NCBI GenBank assembly: GCA_014529385.2
Contig: CM043965.1
Coordinates: 60,659,433-60,723,432, forward strand
Source of the DNA: Adiantum capillus-veneris
Lineage: Eukaryota > Streptophyta > Polypodiopsida > Polypodiales > Pteridaceae
Direction: 5' to 3'
Length of the DNA stretch: 64,000 bases
The position numbers were made by a program, and so were the translations under genes. The notes under the pieces are model-generated. The model made no database searches. It was not told where the DNA came from and saw only the letters and a list, made by a program, of their open reading frames with translations. Positions 23,701 to 34,002 of the stretch are shown piece after piece. Positions within the stretch are counted from its first letter, which is position 1. Every line of letters starts with the position of its first letter.

Positions 23701-24901
23701 GATCACAGTGCATGGTCATCACCCGAAGCGGAATGGATACTTCGCATGGCGATGATGGGCATGAAAGTAGTGAAGAAGAATTTCCCTCACCATAGAGGTT
23801 TTCCTGACCCTCCCCCTTCGCCATCTACGCCAAGGATTGCACCAAATCCTATGGAGGCTTTGGTCAAGTTGATGATGGACATGATGGCACAACAACAAGA
23901 AGCGAATCACGTTGCGCTAGCACAACAAGAAGCGACTCGCATTACTTTGGAACGCAAGCGCGATGCACGAAAAGAAAAAAAAAAGCACAAAGAAAGGAGG
24001 CAGCCGAAGAGAGACGAGCGGCCTTGGAGGTTGATCGTGAGGTTCAGAGAGACCTACGCACGCAAGAATTGGTTCGACGGGTCCTCGCTTCGAAGTCCGA
24101 GCCAGCCAAAGATGTTGGTAGTTAATCAAGTGGCGCAAGCCGAGATTCGGACTAGTCACTGCAACAACCCAGTCACAGAGAAGATCCAGTTCAGCAAGTA
24201 TGATGGCAAGATGGATGCCACGGTTATTCATTCTTGGTTGCATCAATTTAATGCTTATTTTGCGACAACTAAGAAGATAGGAAATAGCAAGGTTTTGACG
24301 GCAGCCATGTACCTTGCCGGTGATGCCATAAATTGGTACCATGCATGGCAAGAGACAGTTAGCCGCGCACCTAGAGGAAGCCGATGAATTCACGTCCCTT
24401 TTCTTCAATTGGGTTGATTTCCAAGACAAGCTCAAGGCACGGTTTATGCCCCCACAGTACCTCGCACGATTAAAGGACAATTGGCGCGGTCTCAAGCAAA
24501 ATGGTATGCCAGTTATGTCTTTCTCTAATCGTGTTTTGCAGCTAGGCACTCCATTACGCAAATCGGATGCGGAGCGCAAGGAGGCATTCCTTTATGGATT
24601 GGACGAGTATATCAAGTATGATGTCGAGGTGCTCGATCCAATCGATCTCAACAAGGCGGTAGCGATTGCTCTTGCACAAGAGATGAAGCACAACAAAGGA
24701 AAGCCTAAGGAAAACAAGACTTCGACAAGTACCTCTCAAAACCCTCCAAACGGTAAGAACGGTAAGAATGGTAAGAATGGTAAGAACGGTAACTCTTCTA
24801 ACCAATCTTCCAATAGTATCTCAGAAAAGAACTCTTCCAATGAACCTAAGGGTAAAGCTAACACCATTGCTAAATCTAAGCTCACTCCAGATGAAAGATA
24901 G
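23683..24901 (+). pseudogene. E1 gag, frameshifted
   Basis: The likely native start is the ATG at 23712 (MVITRSGMDTSHGDDG, then acidic), since the inverted copy at 39956-40150 has the same start. The reading then continues in another frame (open 23683-24387) through Gln/Lys-rich sequence to a capsid part: FSKYDGKMDATVIHSWLHQF, NAYFATTKKIG, AAMYLAGDAINWYHAWQ. A further frameshift near 24350-24390 moves to the frame open at 24341-24901 with FFNWVDFQDKLKARFMPPQY, LKDNWRGLKQ and EAFLYGLDEYIKYDV. A Gly-Lys-Asn run (AACGGTAAGAATGGT repeats) precedes a stop at 24899. It would form the virus-like particle. Two frameshifts make it non-functional as read. Confidence 0.85.
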
Positions 24902-24912
24902 CACAAGGAATT

Positions 24913-25533
24913 TTGGGAGGATACATCACGTCGGAAGAGCAAAGCACTTATTCTAAGGAAGGTCGTTGTTTTCATTGTCACATTAAGGGTCACATAAAAA
25001 GAACATGTCCTAAGCTTGACTCTAATGAATCTAAAGAATCCACAAAACCCACTTCCTCTGTCAATGCAATAAATGACAACACGAGTGTGCCACAAGTTTC
25101 TCATGACCCTCCCATTGATGAGTCTCTCATTAAATGTTATGGTCATATGACGAGGCAACGTTTTGTTATATTGTTTGACCCAAGCAATATGCATGATATG
25201 ATTAGCCCCTCTCTTGTTGAAAGAGCCCGCCTAGAGGTTAGTCAGAAATCTCCTCTCGACGTCTCTGGCTTCGCTCCCGGTATGGACTCTCTCATCACGA
25301 AAGAGTGCCTTGATGTGTTGTTTACAGTTCAACAAGCTACTTTCCGGAGAAAAATTTTCGTCTCTCCTCTCTCAGGATGTGATATGATTTTGGGCATTAG
25401 ATGGTTTCGTGAGCATAACCCACTCATTGATTGGGCAGAAAATACGTTTACTTTCAATGCCAAAAGTGACTCTCCCATTGTCATTCGTGGAGAGCAAGTT
25501 GTTCATTCTCCATCTCTCATTTCTGATGTGTAG
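24913..25533 (+). pseudogene. E1 zinc knuckle and retropepsin-like region
   Basis: A 206-codon frame. Near residue 15 it has a zinc knuckle CFHCHIKGHIKRTC (C-X2-C-X4-H-X4-C), which belongs to the end of gag. Further on are FVILFDPSNMHDMIS and CDMILGIRWFREHNPLIDW, the layout of a Ty3/gypsy retropepsin (active-site loop, then the ILG-type second strand). The triad reads D-P-S rather than D-S/T-G. The Gly that should follow is missing, so activity is doubtful. The frame ends at a TAG where a 515-bp tandem duplication is under way. Confidence 0.75.
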
Positions 25534-26463
25534 CAGAAGATTGAAAGGATTCAGGAGAAGGAGACTCTCTCAGTCTCTTCTTCTCCAAAACATGACACAC
25601 AGGATTTGCATAATGATAAGCATGATGATTTGAATGGCACTGACAAGCATGATGATCACGATGTGATTTCTCACGAGCATGATGGTTTGTATGATTAAGA
25701 CGTGATTGTTCACAAAGATGATGGTTTAGTTGATATTTTCTCTAGTGAAGCTAACCTCATTGCAAATTCGATCAATCACGAAGAACTGATCTTGACTCTC
25801 GAGCCTAGGTCCAAAGAACCTCCTCAGGAAGAACCGATCTTAGCTCTCGAGCCTAGGTCCAAAGAACCTTTACAGGAAGTACTATGTGCTCGAATGATTC
25901 CTCGACACGCATTAGATGGTTTCGTGAGCATAACCCTCTCATTGATTGGGCGGAAAATGCGTTCACTTTCAATGCCAAAAGTGACTCTCCCATTGTCATT
26001 CGTGGAGAGCAAGTTGTTCATTCTCCCTCTCTCATTTCTAATGTGCAGGTGAAGATTGAAAGGATTCAGGAGAAGGACACTCTCAATCTCTTCTTCTCCA
26101 AAGCATGACACACAGGATTTGCATGATGATAAGCATGATGAATTGAATGATAATGATAAGCATGATGATTTGAATGACACTGACAAGCATGATGATTTGC
26201 ATGATGATCACGATGTGATTTCTCACGAGCATGATGATTTGTATGATTAAGACGTGATTGTTCACAAAGATGATGGTTTAGTTGATACTTTCTCTAGTGA
26301 AGCTAACCTCATTGCACATTCAATCAATCACCAAGAACCGATCTTTGCTCTCGAGCCTAGGTCCAAAGAACCCCCTCAGGAAGAACCGATCTTGGCTCTC
26401 GAGCCTAGGTCCAAAGAACCTTTACAGGAAGTACTATGTGTTTGAATGATTCGTCAGCACGCA
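25396..26463 (+). repeat. 515-bp tandem duplication in E1
   Basis: Unit 1 is 25396-25910 and unit 2 is 25911 to about 26463. Both begin ATTAGATGGTTTCGTGAGCA inside the protease region and end AGGAAGTACTATGTG plus a few bases and GCACGCATT-like sequence. Each unit contains a His/Asp-rich stretch (KHDDLHDD-like) and two 48-bp repeats encoding EEPILALEPRSKEP. Unit 2 is longer because of extra GATGATTTGCATGATGAT repeats. The unit ends carry stops in every frame used. Confidence 0.9.
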
Positions 26464-27087
26464 TTGTTCGAGTGTTTCATTTGTGATCGTTTCCTATATT
26501 TTAGTCAGCGTCTTTATGTGATCCCTTTTCCTAGGCATTACATATTGTATGTTGAGCACGTTTCACTCATGAATGAGCACGGATGTATGCGGATTATTTA
26601 TGAAAAGCTGAAAAGTATGCATTCACGAAAGTCACATTCCATGTCTCTTCCTTGGCATGACACAGTTGTAGAAAGAGCACAAGAAAGTATGAGCACCAAG
26701 CATGGGCATTTCTGTTGTGATTTGCCACACATGATTGATTTAGATCAGAAAGACAAGATTCGATCTCATTGTTTGCGTGTGTGTGGTGAACGGTTTGGCA
26801 CTCCGTCTATTTGTTTCTCTACATTGCACGCACAGTCTTTAGAGAAGACGAGATTTTTTCTAGTCACTTTACATGGAATGGGTATGTTCATGTTTTTGTG
26901 TTGGAAGTGGTTTCAAGAATTTTCAGCCTCGAAGATGCTTGAAGAAGGTAGACGCATGACTATCGACGAAGTTGAAGTATCGAAGGAGCCACAGAAGACT
27001 TCGTGTCGCTTTCGGCACCACCCAAAGAAGAAGGCATTGCAAACCTTTATGAAGTTCAAGTATCGCATGACCCACACATCACAGTGA
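26446..27087 (+). CDS. 213-codon open frame of unknown nature in E1
   Basis: Lies where RT to integrase should be, between the duplicated spacer and the 3' LTR. The predicted product is basic and rich in His, Cys and Met, has one hydrophobic stretch (about residues 140-155, FFLVTLHGMGMFMFLCW) and ends RYMTHTSQ-like. I find no RT, RNase H, integrase or chromodomain motif. In the last 200 bp another phase (27003-27236) also stays open. It starts ATG (26446) directly after the duplicated spacer. It may be filler sequence in an internally deleted element, an unusual 3' open frame, or chance. Low confidence that it is translated. Confidence 0.3.
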   Translation: MIRQHALFECFICDRFLYFSQRLYVIPFPRHYILYVEHVSLMNEHGCMRIIYEKLKSMHSRKSHSMSLPWHDTVVERAQESMSTKHGHFCCDLPHMIDLDQKDKIRSHCLRVCGERFGTPSICFSTLHAQSLEKTRFFLVTLHGMGMFMFLCWKWFQEFSASKMLEEGRRMTIDEVEVSKEPQKTSCRFRHHPKKKALQTFMKFKYRMTHTSQ

Positions 27088-27172
27088 GCCGGCAAAGAGT
27101 CCTTTCCAGGATTCCAGACTCTGTTGGCGATCTCCCTCGACACCATACAATTCGGTACCAGTACCTCACTTT

Positions 27173-27185
27173 GAAAAGGAGGGGA
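27173..27185 (+). promoter_or_regulatory. E1 polypurine tract
   Basis: GAAAAGGAGGGGA directly abutting the 3' LTR start TGTCACATGACA; primes plus-strand DNA synthesis in LTR elements. Confidence 0.88.
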
Positions 27186-28118
27186 TGTCACATGACACAT
27201 CCAACCCTATGTGTCCGTGGACAAGCTATAGCATGACCAGAGTTCAGTCAGTCAAGTCAGTCTAGAATAAGAAGTGATCTGGCACTTTTGTAAGTCTGTT
27301 CGCAGACCGTGCATGACCAGTCACATAGATTAGATGCATATCCTCTGGTTGCACACAACATGATCATCAGATTCCAATCAAATCCCATCAGTAGAATTTT
27401 TACAATGCATAGACCTATTTTCCCTATTTTTGACATTTTTCACTTATTATTTATTAAGTGACTTTTGTTGGAAAGTAGGTAGGGCAATTTTGCTAAGATA
27501 ATATATAACCAAACCAGAGCTAGCACTTTCTGGCAGAAGAGGCAGCAGGAGCACCTTGCTCAACAGGCAACTTCTCAGCAAAACCAACCCTCGCGACAAC
27601 TCTAGCATTTTCAGCATTGCAAAAGGCCTAGCGTTTTTTGCATCAGATCAGCCAACGTTTTTGCATTTGCACATTCACGGCGACAGTGGACAGCAGATCA
27701 GCCCTAGCGTTAGCAGATTCCCCCAGAAAGCAGATCAGCCCTAGCGTTAGCAGAATTCAGCCCTAGCGTTTTTGGGACAGCAGACAACCTAGCGTTTTGC
27801 AGTTCCTTCGCGACAGAATCTACAGCAACACCAACGTTTTCAGTTTTCAGCAGTCAAATCCCACAGTAGAACCCCCAAACCTCGCAGATCTCACCTTCCC
27901 GCAACAGATCCTCGTCGCACGGTCAGATTCATCAAGGTTTACAGTTTCAGCCCAGAAAACGCAGATTTGAGCATCTGCGTTTTCAGCGCGTCGTCGTTGC
28001 ATCGTCGTCATCGACATCGTCGTCGACATAGAGTCAGAATTCAACAGATAAAGATTTGCAGATTTCAGCCCGTCTCGTCGTCGTTCTTATCGTCGTCGAC
28101 ATCGTCGGCAAGTCAAAG
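27186..28118 (+). mobile_element. E1 3' LTR, first part
   Basis: Starts TGTCACATGACACATCC and follows the 5' LTR to CATCGTCGGCAAGT, where E2 interrupts. The last five bases (CAAAG, 28114-28118) are the left E2 target duplication. Again carries several AGCGTTTT motifs at 27600-27840. Confidence 0.93.
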
Positions 28119-28253
28119 TGTCACAGGGACATGGCAGCTGTTCACTATGTCACAAGGACGTGGCAACTGCTAACTTTAGTTATTGGTTTCTTTCCAATGG
28201 GTTTTGTTTTATTTTTGAGACCCTCTTTTTGAAGTAGCAAACGGTCGAACATT

Positions 28254-28258
28254 GTATG
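28254..28258. repeat. Solo LTR target site duplication, left
   Basis: GTATG, identical to 29849-29853. The E2 3' LTR has only one GTATG at the same point (ACATTGTATGGCCAATG, about 36719-36735), which is the empty site. Confidence 0.92.
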
Positions 28259-29848
28259 TGTCATAATAATCAATATCTAATTCTCCTAAATGATTTTCTC
28301 ATATTAAACTGATCATTTAATGTGGGGAAGTGCCAAGGGAGAAAAAGCTAGAATATTGGTTAAGTTAGCAGACCGGCCACAGTAGGGATCCAAAGGAGGG
28401 AAAATAGGGATCCAAAGGGGGGGCCATCTGCAAAAGAGCCATGTGAAACAACGGGCTAAAAAGACCCTAAGGTTCAGCCCATTAAGACTTCCAAAATGCT
28501 AAGGTTCCAAAATTCAAAGGTTGTGTCCAAAGGTCAACCTTAGGGAAAATTGGATGCTTAGTGTGTGCCCAAAAAGTCTTTCTGCATCCCTACATGGGAG
28601 GGGGCGAGCCCCAAAGCTAGGGGATGAGAGAGAAAACCACACACACACACACAGGCTCCCTTTACACAAAGGGAATGAGGGACACATGTCAGCTCCCTAG
28701 GCCAGATGCCCACAAGGTGTGCCCAATTCCTATTGGAAGACCCTTGAAGTGGACCAATGAGAATTAAGCTAGAGTAAATCTAGTTTAATTAATTAAAAAA
28801 CATTTAATAAAAGAACCCAATAAGAATTAAGTATCCTAGAAGACTATTGGGCAGTCTCCCAAAGGGTCCAATGAGCATTCAGGAGCCCCATGGCTTGCCT
28901 GATTCCTATTGGCCAGGAGGCAAAGGGGTCCAATGAGAGTTTAGTTTAATTATTTAATTATCTAAAGCTCTCACAAAAGGGGAAAGGGGGACACATGTCA
29001 GAAGGCTATCACTTATGCTGCTTAATCCCTATTGGCTTGACCTGGGGAGGTCCAATGAGGCAAAAGCCAGACTAACATAGCAGCTAGGGCTCGCCCAAGA
29101 GAGAGAGGGGGCTGATTTTTGCTTGGCATTGACACACACACTCTCACACTTGACCATGTGTGAAGGAAAAATACTCTATCTCCTCCCAAGCTTTAATGGA
29201 GAGCTCATCACCTACTCCAAGCTTGTGAGATAGAAGCCTACATCAACACTCTCTTGGCATGTGGATGCAAATCCAACCAAGAGCCAAGCTCCAATGCATG
29301 CTCATCTTCTCTACCAAGCTAATTACTAAGCTAAGCTATGCTAATATGAGTGATTATGTGAGGAGATGTACTTCTTTCTCGTAAGATACTTCTTTTTCCT
29401 CTCAATCTACTCTCATACCCTGCTAGCTCTCACCATCTTCGAAGGTGTGTGAGGTCTTGGGTCTGAGAACGGGGATAATTCAAGTTGTGTTTGATTAAGT
29501 GTTTTGCTTGGTGTATGAAGCTTCCATCTTCATTGCACTAGCTCGTCTTGAAGGAACACAAAGAATTGTATTGTACAATGTCTCTCTTGATGGGAGAAAC
29601 CATAATACAAAGCCTTTTGGAGGGGGGACCGGCTCCATGCAAATCCGGTCCTCAACTGTTGTCAATAGCTTAATTGCTCTCTCTTTTGAAAGTATTGTCG
29701 ATGCTATCTAACTAGGTGTTATGCTTTTTGTTGCTCTCTCCACCCAAGCACTCTTGTAATTCTCATTAGGAATCAACTCTAATGAAATGCTCACTATGTT
29801 CATGCTAATTTCCGCTACACATAAGATTTTAGGCCATTAAATGTTACA
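28259..29848 (+). mobile_element. Solo LTR of family A, 1590 bp
   Basis: Starts TGTCATAATAATC and ends TTAAATGTTACA, with perfect 5-bp duplications GTATG on both sides and no internal region. The same family supplies the LTRs at 8181-9600 and 4829-5325. It arose by insertion of a full element followed by LTR-LTR recombination. A CA run lies near 28640. A short open frame at 29499-29711 is not conserved in the other LTR and is not a gene. Confidence 0.95.
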
Positions 29849-29853
29849 GTATG
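29849..29853. repeat. Solo LTR target site duplication, right
   Basis: GTATG, then the E2 LTR resumes with GCCAATGTGAACGGTAG. Confidence 0.92.
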
Positions 29854-31186
29854 GCCAATGTGAACGGTAGTTTCACCCCAGACGAAAAGTGGTCGGCATT
29901 GGAATTCGTATAGTAAGAGGATGTCTAGGCTCAGAGCAACATCATATAGGTCCCCCGTCGCACTTAGCAAGTTGGTGGATACTAGGAAGTGAACTCAATA
30001 AAGGCATAAAGTCAAGGTGGGACTATCAGCAAAAAATATCCGACAGTTGGGCCACATTGCATTTTTGGATGCAGTCCCGATGAGGATAGATCGTCACATG
30101 ACCACAAGGAGCCCAACAGAATCATTTCCTAAAATTTAGGGAACTGATATTTTGGGCCACGAAATGTGTTCGCGTCATTACCTCCGGTTTGACTAGGGGA
30201 ACACTTTACAACTCTGCTGCGAAGTCAACTGGGCGACCAGTCGGGAGATTTTTAGGCGGCAACCCCGAAACGGGCAAAAGCTTATAAATGCGCCAAGTGT
30301 TACTTTTTCATGAACTTGCCCCATGCAAAAAAAGGGCGCTTATTTTAAAGCTGGGAGAGGCTTCATTTGGGTTTTTGTCACAGGTTAAGAGCTATGGAGT
30401 GCTTTCTTTCCCTCCCATGTACAGTGTGATGCTAGGAGTGATGCCCTGCACGCTACACACTGCTCTCTCTCCCCCCTACGTGCAGTTATGTGATGCCCCA
30501 CAAGAGGGCTCTTCATTTGACTGATGTACAGCTGTGTGGTTTCATGGTTTTGTGCTGAGGCAAGAGCCTCCTTGAGCAGGAACAGGGGTAGCTAGCTGCT
30601 ACTCCAAAGCAGGCACCGGTGAGGGTCATAACCTTACCGTACAGGTGCAAATTCAGCTCTGTGTATGCGCAGAAAATTGACTGTTTTTCAGCCATACGGA
30701 CGCCAGAACACTTGGGAATCGTGCCCCATTGGCAAAAGACAGCTAGGGGACTGTTTGGGGCTGAAAACACGACAAAAACCAGTAAATACAGCATGCGGAA
30801 TTTATTGTTTTTGGGTAGGAATCAGAAGGTATACGCCAGTGCAAGTGAGATCCAGCAGGGAATTTGATTTCGCGCAAGTGTTGGGGCTGTTATGTTGCCG
30901 AACTTTGGCCAAATCAAGTAGTATCTAGTGTGATACAGGTGAAGGATTCCTAGGACCTTACTTTGTAATTTACCCTCTCAAAGAATAAAGAAATACCGAA
31001 AGGGGCGCCAATTTTGGGGCCTACAGGTTATCGGCGTCTGCTCGGAGCATTCTAGCTTCCGAGCCGTGTGTGTACTTAAGTGCTAATCCCCGTTGCAAGT
31101 TACCTTTGCAAAGTGCTATGTGTGTGTGTATAAAGTAAAGAATTTCGGGTGAAAGCCAACGCCTACCGTCCTACGGGCCGGTTTCA

Positions 31187-31204
31187 TGGTTGCATTGCCG
31201 GGAT
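31187..31204 (+). promoter_or_regulatory. E2 primer binding site, non-Met type (possibly Asp tRNA)
   Basis: TGGTTGCATTGCCGGGAT directly follows the LTR end. It is not the initiator-Met site used by E0, E1 and family A. It resembles the Asp-tRNA type site known from other plant gypsy elements (TGGCGCCGTTGCCGGGGA), with about 12 of 18 positions matching. Confidence 0.5.
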
Positions 31205-31281
31205 ATCAATCACTTTTTCCTCAATAAGTGAGCCTCGGTTGTTCTGGGTAAAGACACAGATTACAATCGCGGGATTACACT

Positions 31282-33153
31282 ATGGCCGACAAAGGGAAGG
31301 GCATTATGAAAGAGAGTTCCTCTTCAAAGGACAGATAGGAAATCCCTATCGTTTTCGAGATTGGCGAGAGCTCACGGCCAAGTCAATCTGTACCTCCTGT
31401 CAATGTGAATGTCTCTCCAGTTGTACAGGGCTTTATGACTGGGCAACTTGAGAATGATGCGTTCAGGACTCGGTTAGTTGCCGCAGTGAATGTCTTTTCA
31501 CAACTAGTGCAGAATCCAAGGTTTATGGAGTTCTTGTAAGCGCCACCAGTGCAACAGCAAAATAGGCAACCTACACCGCATACGGAGCTTGTTGAGGCTC
31601 AAGCCCAAGTACTTAATGCGACTCAACAGGAAAGGAAAAACTCGCATGTTGCGGAGTCAAGGGCTCCAAAACAGGTTCCTCCCGTGCTTGAACAGGTGGC
31701 TGTTCCACAAGTTATGCCAGTTCAGCCCGCCATCTTTTCGAGCCCGCATGCTGTCTTGAATGGACAAGGAACTGGATACCAGGCTATGCACCCAGCTTTT
31801 CCACCACCCACGGTACATCCTGGGTATTTCGGGGGTGGATCAGTGTTTCAAACTATGGCTGGTTATGCGCCTAGAAGTCATTCGTACATGTCAGGAACAG
31901 GGTTTGGGGGTATGCAAGGCATGATGCCAAACCCCATGTATGGTAGTATTGGCATCGGCATGCAGCAGGGTTTCCAGAGCAACCACGGCCAATTTGGGGT
32001 GCCACAGGGTCATTTTGGCATGGCTGGTTTTTCTAGACAGCAGCCAGATATCGCACCTCTGACGCAAAATGTGAATGGCCAAGATGTGCCGATCATGCCT
32101 ACTATAGTGCCCATGTTGCAGACCATTCCTTATGACAACTTGGGGGCACTGGAGAAGTCGAAAGCTTTCAAAGAAGGTAGTGCAGCTGTAAAGTTCAGTA
32201 CCTTCAGTGGTTTCGAGGATAAGACCAAGGCTCTCACTTTCCTCCAACAATTTGATACAGCTTATGCAGGAGGGAATTTTACAAAGGCCTCGAAGGTCAG
32301 GAAAGCTGCCACTTTCTTAAAGGACAATGCGCGGACGACATTGTTAATGCAAGGACAGGCACCCGCCACTTGGGTTTACTTCAAGAAAATGTTTGCATCT
32401 GCTTGGCTGTCAAATGAATTTGAAGCCGACGTAATGACAGATTGGCACAAGCTTACTTCAGCTTCGTGCAAGAGCTTGTTGGAGTACAATAGGAGGTTTT
32501 GTAAAGCGTTACTCTTAGTGACCTCCTATAGATTTGTGCCATTGACAGAGCAGATAGAGAAGTATTGTTGTGGGTTGCCTAAAGGGCTTCGCGATTACTG
32601 TACCAAGAACAGAGTGGCTACCCACACTCAGCTAATGGAAGTTGCAAACACTGGTCTTGCCTTGTTGAAAGGAGAGGACAGTGGATTTCCAAGCAACGAC
32701 AAAGGAGGGCAGCAAAAGAAAAATTCAGCGAAGAAGCCCTTTGTGAAAGCGGCTCCTGATGCGTCACAAGGGTCGGAAAAGGCCACCAAAGACAAGGATT
32801 CAGTTGGGACTTTTGGAGCGCAGGCAAAGAAACAGAAAAGGAAGCCTTTTGTGCGCAAGTCGCTCGAGGAAAAGAAGGTCCTAATGGCTGAAAACAAATG
32901 CTTTATATGCGAGCAGCCTGGTCACTTTGCTACCAATTGTCCACAAAGGAAAAGACCAACTAACTCAGAGGATAAAGAAGACCAGAAAGGCAAGAAGCTT
33001 AAACCCACGGCAGGTTTAGTGCCAGACATGGAGGGTGACAGGCCCAGCACAGATGCCAGTGAGTTATGCGGGGCATGGGGTGAAGTTAGGGATCAGACGG
33101 CACTCATCTTCTTTGATCCAGGTGCCAAAGCCAACTTTATCTCACCAGAGTAA
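31282..33153 (+). pseudogene. E2 gag with zinc knuckle, three in-frame stops
   Basis: The phase starts at ATG 31282 (MADKGKGIMKESSSSKD) and carries stops at 31336 and 31537; the open part is 31549-33153. After a Gln/Pro/Gly/Met-rich stretch comes the capsid part: FSTFSGFEDKTKALTFLQQF, FLKDNARTTLLMQGQAPATW and KYCCGLPKGLRDYC. A basic linker leads to the zinc knuckle CFICEQPGHFATNC (C-X2-C-X4-H-X4-C, about 32900-32943). The frame then runs into the protease loop ALIFFDPGAKANFIS, where a TAA at 33151 stops it. Gag and pol share one phase, so the element probably made one polyprotein. The stops make this copy defective. Confidence 0.9.
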
Positions 33154-33156
33154 ACT

Positions 33157-33927
33157 ATGAAGCTGGGCATCAGTGCTGAAGAGATGGGGTACACAGCAGA
33201 GACACGGTTGGCATGTCCTGGCCACTCAGAGTGTGTTACTCCCATTATTGGAAAGCTGCGTCTGCATATCCACTCATATGTGGACACAGAAGAGTTCTAC
33301 ATCATGCCGCTAGAAGGATGTGATGCCTTGTTGGGGATCCCGTGGATGTTCCGAGTGCATGGAGTCTTGGATGCCTACAACAAAAAGATCATTGTACAAC
33401 ATAGGGGCAAAACTCACATCTTGGATGTAAAGCTTAAAGGAGAGTCAGTCCCTATTGTATCTGCTTCTGCTATCACTTCTATGATAAAAAATCATCTTTC
33501 TGTGTACTTGATTTTTGCACGTGATGTCTCAAATAGTGATCAGTCAAATTTATCTGTGTTAGATAAAGAAAGGTCAACAGTTTTGCAAAAGTTTAGTAAC
33601 TGTTTTTCTAATTCATTACCGTCGCAATTGCCGCCAAAGAGATCTGAGGACCATCGGATAAATTTGGTGCCAGGGTGTAGCCCACCAAATAGACCTCCCT
33701 ACAGGGTTAGAGCGGCGCAACAAAAAGAGATTATGGGCCAGGTTGAGGAGTTATTAGAGAAGGGGTTGATTCAGCCTAGTCCTTCACCCTTTTGCTCCCC
33801 AGTGCTCCTAGTGCAGAAGAAGGATGGCTCATGGCGCATGTGTATTGATTACCGTGCGTTGAATAAGAATACCATCAAGAATAGGTTTCCTATTCCTAGA
33901 ATTGATGATATTCTCGATCGTTTATAG
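33157..33927 (+). pseudogene. E2 pol part 1: protease and RT N-terminus
   Basis: Continues the gag phase after the TAA. First comes the rest of the retropepsin ([19 protein letters not shown], then [10 protein letters not shown]). The active-site loop just before the stop reads D-P-G instead of D-S/T-G. Then a spacer, then RT start: [40 protein letters not shown] and [19 protein letters not shown]. It ends in a TAG at 33925, after which RT continues in the same phase with AIFSRIDLKS. The TAG probably replaces a Gln codon (CAG). Confidence 0.9.
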
Positions 33928-34002
33928 AGTGCTGCAATTTTCAGCAGGATAGACCTTAAGAGTAGGTACCATGAGATTCGTATAAGGCCAGAGGACAAGA
34001 CT

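Larger units (their letters stand above)
28119..31186 (+). mobile_element. E2 5' LTR, interrupted by a solo LTR
   Basis: Starts TGTCACAGGGACATGG and ends GGGCCGGTTTCA. Removing 28259-29853 leaves about 1473 bp, matching the 1463-bp 3' LTR. In the first 140 bp the two LTRs differ by about five substitutions and one 2-bp indel. A polyadenylation-type AATAAA lies at 30984-30989. Confidence 0.92.

Noticed and set aside
25778-26440. Possible CRISPR-like array from 48-bp repeats
   Set aside because: Only two adjacent repeats per unit with no spacers; they lie in a retrotransposon coding spacer and are part of a tandem duplication.
29499-29711. 70-codon plus-strand frame in the solo LTR
   Set aside because: Not open in the corresponding part of the family A LTR at 8181-9600.
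30288-30928. Frames inside the E2 5' LTR that recur in the 3' LTR
   Set aside because: Recurrence is explained by LTR identity; start and stop positions differ between the two LTRs.
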